Assembly: GCA_002104895.1 (NCBI GenBank)
Contig: MCFG01000291.1
Coordinates: 24,571-88,570, forward strand
DNA from: Anaeromyces robustus
Lineage: Eukaryota; Neocallimastigomycota; Neocallimastigomycetes; Neocallimastigales; Neocallimastigaceae
Direction: 5' to 3'
Length of the DNA: 64,000 nt
Made by a program: the position numbers and the translations under genes. Shown piece after piece: positions 23,131 to 35,318 of the stretch. The notes beneath the pieces were generated by a model. That model saw nothing but the letters and a program-made list of their open reading frames with translations, did no database searches and was not told the DNA's origin. Position 1 is the first letter of the stretch. Each line of letters begins with the position of its first letter.

Positions 23131-24286
23131 TTAACATCTTTTATATTTTTCGTTAAAGTGGATTCTAACATTTGTTTAGAATAATTCTTTAAGTTATTAT
23201 AAATTTCGAAATCTTTTTCTTCATTCAATATTTGTTTAAATTTTTCAAACAATTCTTCATTTGGAATTCTGATTTCACCTTCATTATACGTTAGAAATCC
23301 GTAAACAACCATTAATGAATACATTTCATTTTTCATACTTTCATTGTTATTTATTAAAGAATTTTGCTTTGTTTCTTCATTTATTGCTTGCTTTTGCTTA
23401 TTTCCTACTCCATATCCATCTAATTTTATTTTTATTTTGTCATGTGTAATTAATTTTAAAAAATCATCCTTTATTCCATAAATATTAAAATTAAAACTTT
23501 CTTTTATTTCTTTCATAGGTCCTGTAGATGTCCAATAATTACCTGTACTATTATTTCTTAAAGCATTAACTATTGAAAATGAATTAAATATATTTTCACC
23601 ATTAATATTATATCCGTTATACCGTTCTTTCATTTCTTTTAATTTTAATTTTCCATTAATTTTACAAAGAGCTTCAACTTCTTTTTCTTTAAATCCAAAA
23701 TATTCATAATATATATCATCTTTTAACATTGAATATTCTGAAAAAAAATTTAATGCTGATCCAGTCAAATTTTTTCCTATCGGTAATATTCCTGTCATAT
23801 ATGTCAAAGCAACATAAGATTTATCATTTAATAAATCTTTCAAATAGATTAAAAAATTATCTCTTTCTTCAATTGTATATTTATCATTACAAAATATATA
23901 GTCCCATTCATCTATTACAAATACAAATTTTTCTTTGGTCATAGAATAAAAATAATCTAAAAAAATAGCTAATTTATTAGAATTTATGTTAATTAATTTT
24001 AATAAAGATTCTATTTTTTTTAAAATTGGATTATATTCAAGATATTCAAAATTATCTTTTAATTCATATAAAATTCTATTTTCTAATGTGGATAAATAAA
24101 CTTTTAAAAATTCAAAACCTTCATGATATCTTGAAAAATCCAAATAAATTGTATGATATTTTCCCATAATTTCTTCATATTTTGATTTCCCTTTTTCTGT
24201 ATTTATATCTTCATTTTTTGAAATATTTAATTTATTAAATATTTCTTTAAATTCTTTTTTTTTCCTTTTACTATAATATGCAATTT
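23131..24286 (-). pseudogene. AAA-ATPase-like gene truncated at both ends
   Basis: Nearly identical to 15215-16375 of the minus-strand gene at 14934-16568, so it is a recent copy. The C-terminal nuclease-like part is replaced by a dispersed repeat at about 23131, giving an artificial tail after the LTKNIKDVK segment. At the other end homology stops at 24286, just before the P-loop codons, and jumps to sequence equivalent to about 16770 in the promoter. About 390 bp, including the Walker A motif and start codon, are deleted. Walker B (VIDEWD) remains. It cannot make a working ATPase. The 358-codon frame starting at 24167 uses an internal Met. Confidence 0.85.
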
Positions 24287-24318
24287 TAACGGGAGTATAT
24301 TGCGGGAGTGGGAGTATT

Positions 24319-24346
24319 GCATTTCGACATAATCTATGTTTGATGG
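24319..24346 (-). promoter_or_regulatory. Palindromic-element remnant of truncated copy
   Basis: On the minus strand it reads …catagattatgtcgaaatgc. It keeps the core of the element at 16786-16816 and lies only 33 bp from the truncation point because the gene start is deleted. Confidence 0.5.
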
Positions 24347-24571
24347 CTTTTTAATGTATTACAATGTGGCTTAAAAAAATATAATATATAAATAAATGAA
24401 TAAATAAATAAAATAAAAAATTTAACCTTTGTATTTTTAAATAAGAGTGATTATATTGTAAATTAAAAATAAATAATATTCTTTTAAAAATATTGTAATA
24501 TATGTTTATTATTTGAATTATTATAAAAAAAGGTGTTGTTAATATATTAATTTCATGTTTAACAATAATAT

Positions 24572-24640
24572 ATTTTATTTTATTTTATTTTTATTTTATT
24601 TTATTTTATTTTATTTTATTTAATTTTATTTGTAATTGTA
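24572..24640. repeat. (TTTTA)n microsatellite
   Basis: About 12 units. The spacer 24640-24980 is A-rich and shows no gene. Confidence 0.9.
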
Positions 24641-24982
24641 ACTTATTCTATATTACTATTTATTTTATTTTAATTTATTTTATTTTTTAACAATAAATAA
24701 ATAAATATCAAAAAAAAAAAAAAATATGATATATAATAGTATATTTAATTATATTAAAGTAATATAAAATAAAATAAATATGAAATGATGTAATAATTTA
24801 ATATTACCTTTTAAAGTAAAAATAAATAAAGACTAAAATGAAATAAAAAATATATAAAGAATAAAATAAAATAAACAGAATAAATAAAAAAAAAAGATTA
24901 AAACAAAAAAAAATTAAAAAATAAATAAATAGAAATAAAAAAAATAAAAAATAAAAATTATAATTAAAAATATTTATAATGA

Positions 24983-26394
24983 ATGGTTGATCAATTAGAA
25001 ATAAGTGAAACCAATGAAAAAAGAAACCAAATCATTGTAAACAGAAAGTATAAATTTAATTTATGGTATACAACTAATAATACAAAAGTATTCAAATGCA
25101 CTGAATATAAAACAGTAAATAAATGTAAATCTTATATTACTTTAAATGACAATAATAAAGTAATAAAATATGAAAACAAACATACTCATCCAGGAAAAGA
25201 ATATGATGCATCTGTATCAATAGTAAAACATAAAATGAAAAATGAAATTAGAAAAAGCTCATTCCCTTTTGATATAAAACCAAAACGTATATATGAAGAA
25301 ATATCTCAAGAAATTGGATATATATGCCCTGAATATAATACAATTAAATCCCAAATATTAAGATATAAAAACAAACAACTACCACCTGATATATCAACAT
25401 TTAATGAAATTCCAGATGAATCTGAATATTATATAAATGAAAGAAATGAAAATTTTATGATATTCAAAAATTCTAATATTATAATTTTTCAATCACCATT
25501 CCAAACAGAATTGTTTATTGAATACAACGAAAATATGTTTGTTGATGGTACATTTTATATTGCACCAACATTTGGTTACCAAGTGTTTATAACAAGAGTA
25601 TATGCTCCAGAAATAAATAGTTTTTACTCTACATCACTATCTATATTAAATAATAAAGAACAATCAACCTATGAATTGTTATTTGAAGAATTAAAAAAAA
25701 ATGCAAGTAAATATAATAATAATATTATAATTACACCAAAAATTTTGCATTGTGATTTTGAAAAAGGTATATCCAATGCTGCCATTAAAATATTTCCTAA
25801 TATAACTATTAAATATTGTGTATGGCATTATAAAAGATCGTTAAAAATTCAAAAATATAAATTATGTCATAATGAAGTTGAACATAATCATAATATTTAT
25901 TTATTTTATAAAGCTGTTACAAATTTTCCTTTTATAAATCCTGAATATATATTTGATATTTATAATTATATTAAAATTATATGTCAAGTATATAATTATT
26001 ATCATTTTTTAAATTTTTTGGAATATTTTAATAAGACTTATTTATATAAATATGATATTCAATGTTGGAATTATTGTAATGATATAAATCACATAACAAA
26101 TAATGCTTCAGTATCTTTTAACAATTACTTAAAAAAATTGTTTTACAAAAAACCTTCTTTCTATGAATTGATTTATCATTTAAAAAAAGAAGAATCTTTA
26201 TCTTACAATAATTACAAAAGGAAAATTGGAGGAATTTGGAAAAAAAAAGAAGAATATTAACAAAAACTGATGAAATCAATGATTTAATTAAAAAATATAA
26301 AAAAAAGGAATCCGAGTTAATTGATAAGGGATGTGATAGAAATAATATCATTGATTTATGGTATAAATGTTTATTAGAATTAAACAAGCTCTAA
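24983..26394 (+). CDS. FLYWCH/MULE-type transposase, frameshifted near its end
   Basis: An N-terminal FLYWCH-like zinc finger (residues about 24-70, with FNLWYTT, Cys pair in FKCTEYKTVNKCKSY and a final HTH) is followed by a MULE-type DDE domain. The catalytic region shows MFVDGTF (Asp188), ILHCDFEKG (Asp258) and the C-x2-H signature CVWH. The expected Glu of the later TNNxxExFN motif is Val377 (TNNASVSFNN), so the enzyme may be inactive. The first frame ends at 26260 after a 9-A run (26230-26238). The homology-like tail continues in another frame to 26394. Start is ATG 24983; an overlapping ATG at 24979 opens only three codons. Introns and terminal inverted repeats were not found. It lies between a truncated and an intact AAA-ATPase-like copy. 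Confidence 0.8.
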
Positions 26395-26429
26395 ATTTAT
26401 AAATAATAATTAACTAGAATATAGTTTAA

Positions 26430-26560
26430 ATTATATTGATATCAATATCAATATATTTTAAAAATATCAATATCAATATATTTTATTAATATTAATATCA
26501 ATATATTTTATTAATACCAATGTCAATATATTATATTAATAATTATATCAATATTTGAAT
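26430..26560 (+). repeat. Degenerate tandem repeat of tatcaatatcaatatattt
   Basis: Five or six degenerate units with the phrase atatcaatatatttta just after the transposase. Together with a (TTTA)n array at 26700-26735 it fills the spacer before the next AAA-ATPase-like promoter. Confidence 0.75.
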
Positions 26561-26703
26561 TTTATTTAAAAATATTTAATATGATAATAAATTTTATTTT
26601 ATTATTTTATTAGTATTAAAATATTTAGTAAAATAAAATGGAAAGGAAAACTAATTAAAGAATTGAAGAAAATAAAAATTAAATAAAATTCTTAACAAAA
26701 AAT

Positions 26704-26734
<31 letters not shown>

Positions 26735-26809
26735 TTATTATTATTTTTATTTTATTCTTTTAATGTTGAAAAAAGTGGCGTATTACATATTTTGTATTTA
26801 TATTACAGA

Positions 26810-26834
26810 AATTTATGTCAATCATACATAAATT
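26810..26834 (+). promoter_or_regulatory. Palindromic element, perfect 9-bp arms
   Basis: AATTTATGT, CAATCAT spacer, ACATAAATT, then atgtcgaaatgc and a duplicated cgccacacatcc phrase. It lies about 335 bp upstream of the start at 27168. This is the best-preserved copy of the family element. Confidence 0.6.
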
Positions 26835-27167
26835 ATGTCGAAATGCCACACATCCGCCACACATCCTAATATTATATTTTAAATGATCACTTGAATGTTT
26901 TTTAATTAATTTAATTTTTATTTTTTTAAATGCAAAAAATTAAAAAAGATTTTGAGTTTCAAATTATTTTAAAGCTTTTTTTTTTTTTTTTTCGTTTTTC
27001 ATTTTATTATAATATTTTTGTTTTTATAAAGTAAATAAGAAAAAAAAAAAAAAAAAAAAGTAGTTGCTATTAATAATTACACTTTTTTATATTATAACAG
27101 CTATTCTTACTACGGTAACTACAACCGAATAAAAATAATTATTAATAAAAAATTTTTATAAATTAAA

Positions 27168-28982
27168 ATGGGATTTATTATTGATAGTCGTGATATGCAT
27201 TTCAAATTTTTGAGTATATTAAATCAAGTATATAAGTATGAACTTGAAGATAAAATTGTTAGAAAAAAATTATTTGCAGATAAATCTAATATTATAAATG
27301 ATTTTAATGAATTAATAAATAAAGATAACGAAAAAAATGTATGCATTACAAAACCAAGAAGATTTGGAAAAACATCAATAGGTGCAATGCTAGTTACATA
27401 TTATAGTAAAGGAATAGATTCTAAAGAAATATTTGACCAATTAAAAGTATCTCAAGGAAAGAGTTCTAATGAAGAATTAAATAAATTAGAAAGGAAACAA
27501 TATGTTGAATTCCAAAATAAGTATCATACATTATATTTTAATTTCTCTAATGATGTTGATGGCCATTACACTTTAGATGAATATTTAGCATCAATTAATC
27601 AAGATTTAAAGAATGACATTAAAAAATTATACCCAAATTCTGAAATATTAAAAAATTATAATGATAAAATTTTCAAAAATCTCCAAAGTTTAAGTTCGGA
27701 GTTAATAGAACAATTTGTTTTAATTATTGATGAATGGGATTATATAATTACTAATAAAAAATTTTCTTATGATGAACGAAATAGATATATTTCTTTTTTA
27801 AAAGATTTAATAAAAGATAAATCATATAATGCTTTTACTTATATGACAGGAATAACACCAATAGCAAAGGAATTATCTCAATCTTCAATTAATTGTTTTA
27901 ACGAATATTCAATCCTAAACGATGATATGTATTATCAATATTTTGGTTTCACAGAACAAGAAGTCCGAGATTTTTGTAAAGATAATAAATCTATTACGTA
28001 TGAAAAATTAGAAGATTGGTATAATGGATATAAAGGGCCTAATGGTGAAAAAATATTTAATACATGGTCAGTATGTCAAGCTTTAAGTAAAAATAAAATA
28101 TGTAATTATTGGAATAATTCAGGTCGTTCTGATGAATTGATAAGTATAATTAATTTTAATATAAACGGTATAAAAGATGAAATTTTAGAATTAATTAGAG
28201 ATAAAAAACTCTCTCAAAAAGTACATATATATGGAGCAGAAGATCAACAAAAAGAATCAGAAAGAAATGAAAAAAAAAGTGAAGATAAAATGAAAGAAGA
28301 ATTATATTCAAAAATGGTTACATTTGGATATTTATCTTATTATAATGGGAAAATATCTATTCCAAATAAAGAATTATTAGAAAAATTTAAAATACTTTTA
28401 GGATCAAAAGGTGATTTAAAATATTATTATGATATGATAAATAATTCCGATGAAATGATAAAAGCGACATTAAATAAAGATACAAAAACAATGTGTGAAA
28501 TTTTAGAAAAGTCACACATAATAAAAGTTATGCCAAAGGATAAAATTGATCATAGTATTTTAAAACGCATTTTGGATTTTGTATATTTTAATATTAGAAT
28601 TAAATATAAATATGGAGAAGAAATAAATGCAGGAAAAGGAACAGTAGATCTTATTTATTATCCAAAAAATAAAAAAGAACCAGTAATTATAATAGAATTA
28701 AAAGTGAATAGTTTAGCAGAAACAGCAGTTAAACAAATACATAGCAAAAAATATTATAATAATTTAAAGGAAGATGGATATATAGGAAATGTTTTATTAG
28801 TAGGAATTGGTTACAAAAGTCAAGACAAAACATATACATGTATGGTTGAAGAGCGTGATTGTGACTTTAAATTTCTTTATAAATCTAAATCATCATCAAA
28901 ATCTTTTAATAAAAAAAGGAAAATATCAGATTATGGAATGTCCAAAAGATTAAAAAGTAGTGATAAAAAATTAAATAAATAA
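27168..28982 (+). CDS. AAA-ATPase-like / PD-(D/E)XK nuclease-like protein, intact
   Basis: The 604-residue frame has no intron. P-loop KPRRFGKTS lies at residues 62-70, Walker B LIIDEWD at 185-191, and a TGITPIAKE segment follows near 225. The middle region has YNGYKG and a conserved NYWNNSG. The C-terminal PD-(D/E)XK-like core has Asp494 (TVDLIYYP), Glu510 and Lys512 (IIIELK), followed by AETAVKQIH, LLVGIGY and a Ser/Lys-rich tail with KKRK-like basic motifs. Length and motif order fit the AAA-ATPase-like plus PDDEXK_9 family; the family's role in the cell is not established. All key residues are present, unlike the other five copies here. Upstream are the palindromic element and the conserved proximal promoter. 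Horizontal transfer from bacteria is often suspected for this family in gut fungi (inference). Confidence 0.9.
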   Translation: MGFIIDSRDMHFKFLSILNQVYKYELEDKIVRKKLFADKSNIINDFNELINKDNEKNVCITKPRRFGKTSIGAMLVTYYSKGIDSKEIFDQLKVSQGKSSNEELNKLERKQYVEFQNKYHTLYFNFSNDVDGHYTLDEYLASINQDLKNDIKKLYPNSEILKNYNDKIFKNLQSLSSELIEQFVLIIDEWDYIITNKKFSYDERNRYISFLKDLIKDKSYNAFTYMTGITPIAKELSQSSINCFNEYSILNDDMYYQYFGFTEQEVRDFCKDNKSITYEKLEDWYNGYKGPNGEKIFNTWSVCQALSKNKICNYWNNSGRSDELISIINFNINGIKDEILELIRDKKLSQKVHIYGAEDQQKESERNEKKSEDKMKEELYSKMVTFGYLSYYNGKISIPNKELLEKFKILLGSKGDLKYYYDMINNSDEMIKATLNKDTKTMCEILEKSHIIKVMPKDKIDHSILKRILDFVYFNIRIKYKYGEEINAGKGTVDLIYYPKNKKEPVIIIELKVNSLAETAVKQIHSKKYYNNLKEDGYIGNVLLVGIGYKSQDKTYTCMVEERDCDFKFLYKSKSSSKSFNKKRKISDYGMSKRLKSSDKKLNK

Positions 28983-29133
28983 AATAATTTAATAATAATA
29001 TAAATGTATAATACTTAATAATTAAAAAGCTTAATAATTGTATTTATTTTTTTTTATTACTAATTGCGATATTAATTATCAGAAATTCCCCTAAGATAAT
29101 TCAGATTTAATATCTGGAAAAATAAAACGAGGT

Positions 29134-30240
29134 TTTTTTTTTTTTTTTTTTCATACATTTCTCATTTAATGACATCATTTATTTTTTTGTTATTAATCAT
29201 ACTATAATATATAAATTACTATCATAAAAGAAAATTTTTATATTTTAAATTTCCATTAAATATTAATATATTACTGAAATATAAAATATAAAATGTATAA
29301 ACTAATTTTTAAATTTTTTATATTTAATAAATCTTTTTAATATTAATTTTAATATCAATTTTAATGGTTTAATAATAATAATAATAATAATTAAAATACA
29401 TTATATAAAATTTATATAAAATAATTTAAAATTATTTTAAAATCATTATAAAATCATTATAAAATCATATAATCTAAATTAATAAAGGAACTAGAATTGA
29501 TCATGAACTTATAAATAATATTTAATAACAATTGTCATTTTAATTACTATATTACTCATTTTTATTATTAAATAAATTGTAAAAAATGATAAAGAAAAAA
29601 AAAATAAATAAAGAAAAAATAAATTTTAATGAAATAAATTGATTTAATAATTTGAATAAAGAAAATAATTTAAATATTATTTAGAAAAAAAAAATTATAA
29701 TTAATAATTATAATTATAATAAAAAAGTATAAGATTTAATAAATTTTATTATATTTTAGAATATTTTTTTTATTTTTTGTAATTACAAAGATAAAAAAAA
29801 AAAAAAAAAAAAGTTTTATGTATATATATTGAATATAATAGAACAATTCAATACAACGAGATTATACTTTTAATATATAAATTATACTTAATTTATTTGT
29901 ATAACGAGAATATGACATAATAAAAAGATTTTATTATTTCAAATTTTTTTAAATGTTTTACAAATTTTTTTATTATTTCCAATTTTTTTAAATGTTTAAA
30001 AAATTTTTTTTTATTACTTCATTTCTTTGTAATTTATTATTTAATTTAAAAAAATTTTTAAATATTTAATAAAGTAATAAAAATTTTTTTAAATTAAATA
30101 TTATAATTTACAGAGAAATAAAGTAATAAAAAAAAAAATTTATTATTTTATTTAATAAAGTAATAAAAAATTTTTTTTACTTAGCATTACTAAATAAAGT
30201 AATAAAAAAAATGTTTGGTTAGAAAAATAATTTATATAAA
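29134..30240. other. A+T-rich spacer, no gene seen
   Basis: Short A and T runs, direct phrases such as aaaatcattat repeated near 29440-29470, and alternating A-rich and T-rich stretches with weak self-complementarity (29935-30200). No frame with coding character was found. Confidence 0.6.
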
Positions 30241-30321
30241 AAGACAACAAATTCGTTTTTTTTTTTTTTTTATTCTTTATCAATTATTAAAAAAAAAAAA
30301 AAAATTTTTTTTTAATAATAA

Positions 30322-30392
30322 AAAAATCATAATATGCCAAACACATATTTTAATCCTGGTGAAAAATATGTGTTTGGCATATTATGATTTTT
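30322..30392. repeat. Perfect 29-bp inverted repeat (hairpin)
   Basis: Arms 30322-30350 and 30364-30392 are exact reverse complements, containing aatatgccaaacacatattt, with a 13-base loop (taatcctggtgaa). A single diverged arm plus loop (caccgggattaaagtatatg…) recurs at 31438-31469, so it belongs to a repeat family. MITE-like element or recombination product; no flanking target duplication seen. Confidence 0.9.
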
Positions 30393-30394
30393 AT

Positions 30395-31015
30395 GTTTAA
30401 GTTTATTAAAAAATTATTTATCTAGATTCAAATATTATCTTATCTTATTTATATATATATATAAATATGATAATACTAAATTTATTATTATTAATAAATT
30501 TTATATAATTAATAATAATAAAAAAAAGGTTTCGAAAATTAATTATTTTGTTAAAAATAATAAAATAGTTTTTTTTATTATTAAGTAATATTAATATTAT
30601 TCTTAATGAAAAAAGAAAAGTAAACTTATAGAGGATAGTTTTAATAAACTTTCTACATTTTCCAATGTACTTTTGGATTTTTTTTGTGAAAGGGACAAAA
30701 AAAATAAAAGATTATATATAATTAGATATATATTTCATTATTTATGAATATTTTTAATTAAGTATTCAATGAATTCTTTATATCTTTATATTAAAGTAGT
30801 TTATATAATATAAATTATTTGTTAATGTCTGTTAAATGTTGTACAAAATATTATTCTGTGTATTAACCCTAATAGTAATTATTTAATTTATATATAATTT
30901 ATTATGGGACAATATTAATATTTATTATATATATTATACTACACATCATAGAACATTATATTAATATTAATAACATACAATATATATTTATAACATACTA
31001 TATTATAGAATTACT
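30395..31015 (+). repeat. Dispersed repeat, copy 2
   Basis: Second copy of 22570-23130, beginning at the right border of the hairpin. It differs by small indels and continues into a further tatattatag phrase, so this copy is not interrupted by the AAA-ATPase-like fragment. Confidence 0.8.
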
Positions 31016-32100
31016 TTATTATAGAACATTTTATTAATTGATATTTATTATATACTAGAATACCACATTATAGAACATTATATTTATATAGTATAATATA
31101 CTACACCTATATAGTTTAATTTTTTTAATATATTTAATATATAATATTAAAAAAAAAAAAATAGTCCAATAAAAAAAATAATATAAAATTAAATTTTTTT
31201 TATAAATTTCATTATATACATATAAAAATATTAGTAATTTTTGCTAAAAAAAGTATTTTTTTTAATTATTATTATTATTTATTGATAATTGATATATATT
31301 TTATCCATTTTATACATGAATTTAACTTGTAAATATGAACAATTATTTTTAATATATATTATTTTATAAACATAATAAGTAATCATTTTATTTTAAAATT
31401 ATTAATTATTCTATTTGTTTATATATATAATTTTTTTCACCGGGATTAAAGTATATGTTTGACATATTAAATTCTAATTATTTTTATTATTATGATAAAA
31501 AAAATTATTATTTATTAAAGATTGAATAAAGAATTTTTTTAAAAAAAAAAGAATTAATATTCTTTTTATATATATATATATATTTTTTTATTTTTAAAAC
31601 AATTTTTATATATTACTTTTTTAAAGTTATTTATATATATTTCTTTATTATTTTTATTAAATTATTTAAGAAATAAAATATAACTTTTATTTATTTTAAT
31701 AATATATATAAAGTTTTTTTTTTTTTTAAAAAAAATTTTTTTATTGGCCTTACTGTAATTTAAAATATATATTATTAATTTGCCTTCCCCATTTAATATT
31801 GCTAAATGCAACACACTCATTTATATATTTGTTAACTCTTTATCATTAATTATATTAATAATGTTTATATAACTTAATAAATGAATAAAAAATAAAATAT
31901 ATATAATATATAATATATAATATATAATATATAATATATAATATATAATATATAATATATAATGAAAAAAGTATAAAAAAACAAAGAAATGATTATCTTT
32001 TTTTAAAATTTTTATTTTTAATAAAAATATAAAAGATAATTTAAATAATAAATATAAAAATTATTAAATAGTAATAACAATACTTGAAATAATATTAATA
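31016..32100. other. A+T-rich spacer with 7-bp repeat
   Basis: Contains the hairpin-arm relative at 31438-31469 and about 10 units of a 7-bp AATATAT repeat at 31895-31963. No gene seen. Confidence 0.6.
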
Positions 32101-32108
32101 ATAATATA

Positions 32109-32545
32109 ATGAATAATATCAATTTAATAGATAATAATAATAATATCATTGATAACATGAATAATAATAAAGTTAAAATAATAGTAATAGTTTAATAAAT
32201 AATTATGACCATTTATTTAATAATAATATTTTAATATTTAATGAGAGTATAAACGATAAATCTACTTTAATGAAAATTAATTCAAATGCTTTTAATAATA
32301 AATTTGAAAATGAAAATAATAAAAATGTATACAAGTGTGTTTTAAAAAATGAATTAAAAAATCCTCTTTTTTTAATGATAGCAAAATTAATTTTAAAAAA
32401 AAGTGTAAAAAAAAAGGAATATTGAATATATTATATTCCAAATAATGAAATAAAATCAAAAGTATTAAAAAGAAATAAAAAAAAAACAAAAGCAAACCTT
32501 GATATAGAAATTAGTACAAAAAAAAAAAAAAGTAAAAAGATATAA
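32109..32545 (+). pseudogene. Decayed Asn/Lys-rich gene, unknown family
   Basis: From ATG 32109 the frame reads an Asn-rich start (MNNINLIDNNNN…), shifts frame near 32175-32185, then stays open with NNYDHLFNN, SINDKSTLMK, and NVYKCVLKNELKNPLF up to a TGA near 32423. It continues in the same frame (PNNEIKSKVLKRNKKKTK…) to a stop at 32543-32545. The composition differs from spacer. With one frameshift and one internal stop it is most likely dead. I do not recognise it. The opposite-strand frame at 32292-32495 is a shadow. Confidence 0.35.
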
Positions 32546-32764
32546 AATAAATTTAAAAAATTGATTTTAAAAAATAATTATAAAAATAATAATGAAATGT
32601 TATTTTTTTTTTAATTAATTAATATATATTTATTTTATTTTTATTATTATTATTATTATTTTTATTTAGTATTATAATATTACTTTTTATAATATTATTA
32701 ATTAGTATAGTCTATTGTACGAATATATATACATATTACATATTTTTGTATACATTCTACAGAT

Positions 32765-32800
32765 ATTTATGTCGATCATACATAAATTATGTCGAAATGC
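32765..32800 (+). promoter_or_regulatory. Orphan palindromic element
   Basis: ATTTATGT, CGATCAT, ACATAAAT, then tatgtcgaaatgcaccacatcc. It is preceded by tattacatatttttgtatac as in the AAA-ATPase-like promoters, but no AAA-ATPase-like gene follows. It is either a promoter remnant or a mobile-element end. Confidence 0.5.
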
Positions 32801-32819
32801 ACCACATCCAAAAAAAAAA

Positions 32820-34717
32820 AAAAAAAAAAAAATTGAAAGATGGAATAAAAAAAAAGGAAAATTATTAAAGTAATTAATTTTCTGTATATATATTCTGAAT
32901 GTATGCTTACAAAAAGAATAATATATATTATTAATGTTTCATACTTTTTACTACTTTCTTATTTGTATTAAAATATATATATATAGAATTTATGTTTATT
33001 AAAAAAGAATTATAATTATATATATAATATATAAAAAAAATTTTAACTCTCCTTTCTTCAAATTTAAAGCAATTTTTTAGGAAATGATTTTGATTATTTT
33101 CTTTAATCTTTCAGTATAAGTTTATTAAATTCTTATATTTTTCAAGAGTTTTTCAATAAAAAATTTAATGTTAAATATTGAATCGATACTCTTTTGTTTT
33201 GAAACTTATTAATTAACGACCATGTCTACTTTATTATAAATAATATTATACATTTTTTTTTTATAATACCTTTTTTGGGAATGGTTTAAAAGTATCTTTT
33301 ATATGAAATTAACTCGTAAAACACTTTTTCGACTTTTTTTATTTTATTTTTTATTAACTTACGTAATATTTTTTTATACATAACAAAAGTAATAATAATT
33401 ATGATAATAATTTTTATTTTTTAATAAATAGAATAAATATAAAAATAAAAATATAAATTATTAAATTATTTATACATTTGAATATTAAAATATTAAGTGT
33501 AGTAATATTATTTATACATAGAATTTTATTATTTTTTCTTTCTATTTTATATATTTAAAATATATAAATATAAATATATAAATATTAAAATATATAAATA
33601 TAAATATATATATATTTAAATATATAAATATAAATATATAAATATTAAAATATATAAATATATATAAATATGTAAATATTAAAATATATAAATATATATA
33701 AATATGTAAATATTAAAATATATAAATATATATAAATATATAAATATATATTTTTTTCATGCTCATTACTGAATATTATTTACTCCATCAAATTAATTAA
33801 TAATTTTCTTTTTCTTTTTATTTTTCTTTTTTTAATTATCGACTTATTATTATTATGAAACACATGAATTTATTGGAATTTAATTTCTAAGGTTCAATCA
33901 TACATATTTTTAAAAAAAATAAAAAGGTTTTGTTTTTTACCCTTTTAAAATTAATATTAATATTTATTAGTAATTTTTCCCTTTTTTAATTATTTATTAT
34001 TTATTAATATTTATTAGTTATTTTTTCCTTTTTTAATTATTTATATATTTATATATTTATATATTTGTTTATTATATTAAAGTTAAAGTATTAATGATAA
34101 ACAATAGAAAAAAGAGAAAAAAAAATTTTTATTTTCTATATAAATCATTGGTTACAAAATTATTTATTTATTTATTATTTTATTTAATTATTTAATTATA
34201 TATATTTAATTTATTAATTTATTATTATATTATTATATTATTATATTATTATATTATTATATTATTATATTATGTTGTTTTTTTTATTATTTTTTATTTC
34301 TTGTTTTAGTTATTTTTGCTTTTTTTTTTTTACTAATTTTAATTTTATATTTAGATTATTTATTTTTTTTTTACAAATATTTTGATTTTCATGTATATTA
34401 CATTTAATCTGTTAATAAAAAAAATTAATAAAAAATAAATTATTTTAATTATCTTTGTGTAACATTTTATTAACTAAAAAAAGTTAAAATATTTATTAAT
34501 ATTTAAAGTTATTTTTTTTATTTAAAATGTATATAAATCAAAATTTATGCATAAATTACCAAATAAATAGTATTGAATGTAATCAACATATATCATAATA
34601 TACTATTATATATATTAACAATTACAGTAATAATCAATTATTATAATATTTATATTTATTTACATTTAAAAATGTTCAATAAAAAGAAAAATAATCTAAT
34701 ATTTAGAATTTGCTATT

Positions 34718-34749
<32 letters not shown>

Positions 34750-34975
34750 ATTAGGTACTATTCTATTATTATTAATTATTAATTATTGAATTATTAAATT
34801 ATTAATTATTAATTATTATTGATAGAAATATAAAAATAAGAATTGATACAAATTAAAAATAATAATTTTTATTAGTGATAATAAATAAATTTTATTTAAG
34901 GGAAAATATTAATTACATCTTATGTTGATAATCAATGAATTAAACATTAAAATATATAATATCATAAATCATAAT

Positions 34976-34980
<5 letters not shown>
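32820..34980. other. A+T-rich spacer
   Basis: The stretch 33040-33340 is of more normal composition (minus or plus strand coding not resolved). 33550-33755 is an array of tatataaatataaatata-type units, about 30 bp in its middle part. 34225-34272 is (ATTAT)n. No gene can be supported. Confidence 0.55.
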
Positions 34981-35012
<32 letters not shown>

Positions 35013-35061
35013 TAATAAATAGATAAATAAGTAAATAGTAAGTAATATATAAAGTAATATA

Positions 35062-35092
<31 letters not shown>

Positions 35093-35093
35093 T

Positions 35094-35133
<40 letters not shown>

Positions 35134-35233
35134 TAATAATAATAATAACAATAACAATAATAATAATAATTAATAATAATAATAATAATAATTAATAATA
35201 ATAATAATAATAACAATAATAATAATTAATAAT

Positions 35234-35318
<85 letters not shown>

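Larger units (their letters stand above)
26765..29133 (+). repeat. Segmental duplication of AAA-ATPase-like locus, copy 2
   Basis: Direct copy of 18003-20795 that carries the intact gene and lacks the long microsatellite and the overlapping inverted repeats. Breakpoints are approximate. Confidence 0.85.

Noticed and set aside
30215-30400. 61-codon frame spanning the hairpin
   Set aside because: It runs through poly-T and the inverted repeat; no coding character.
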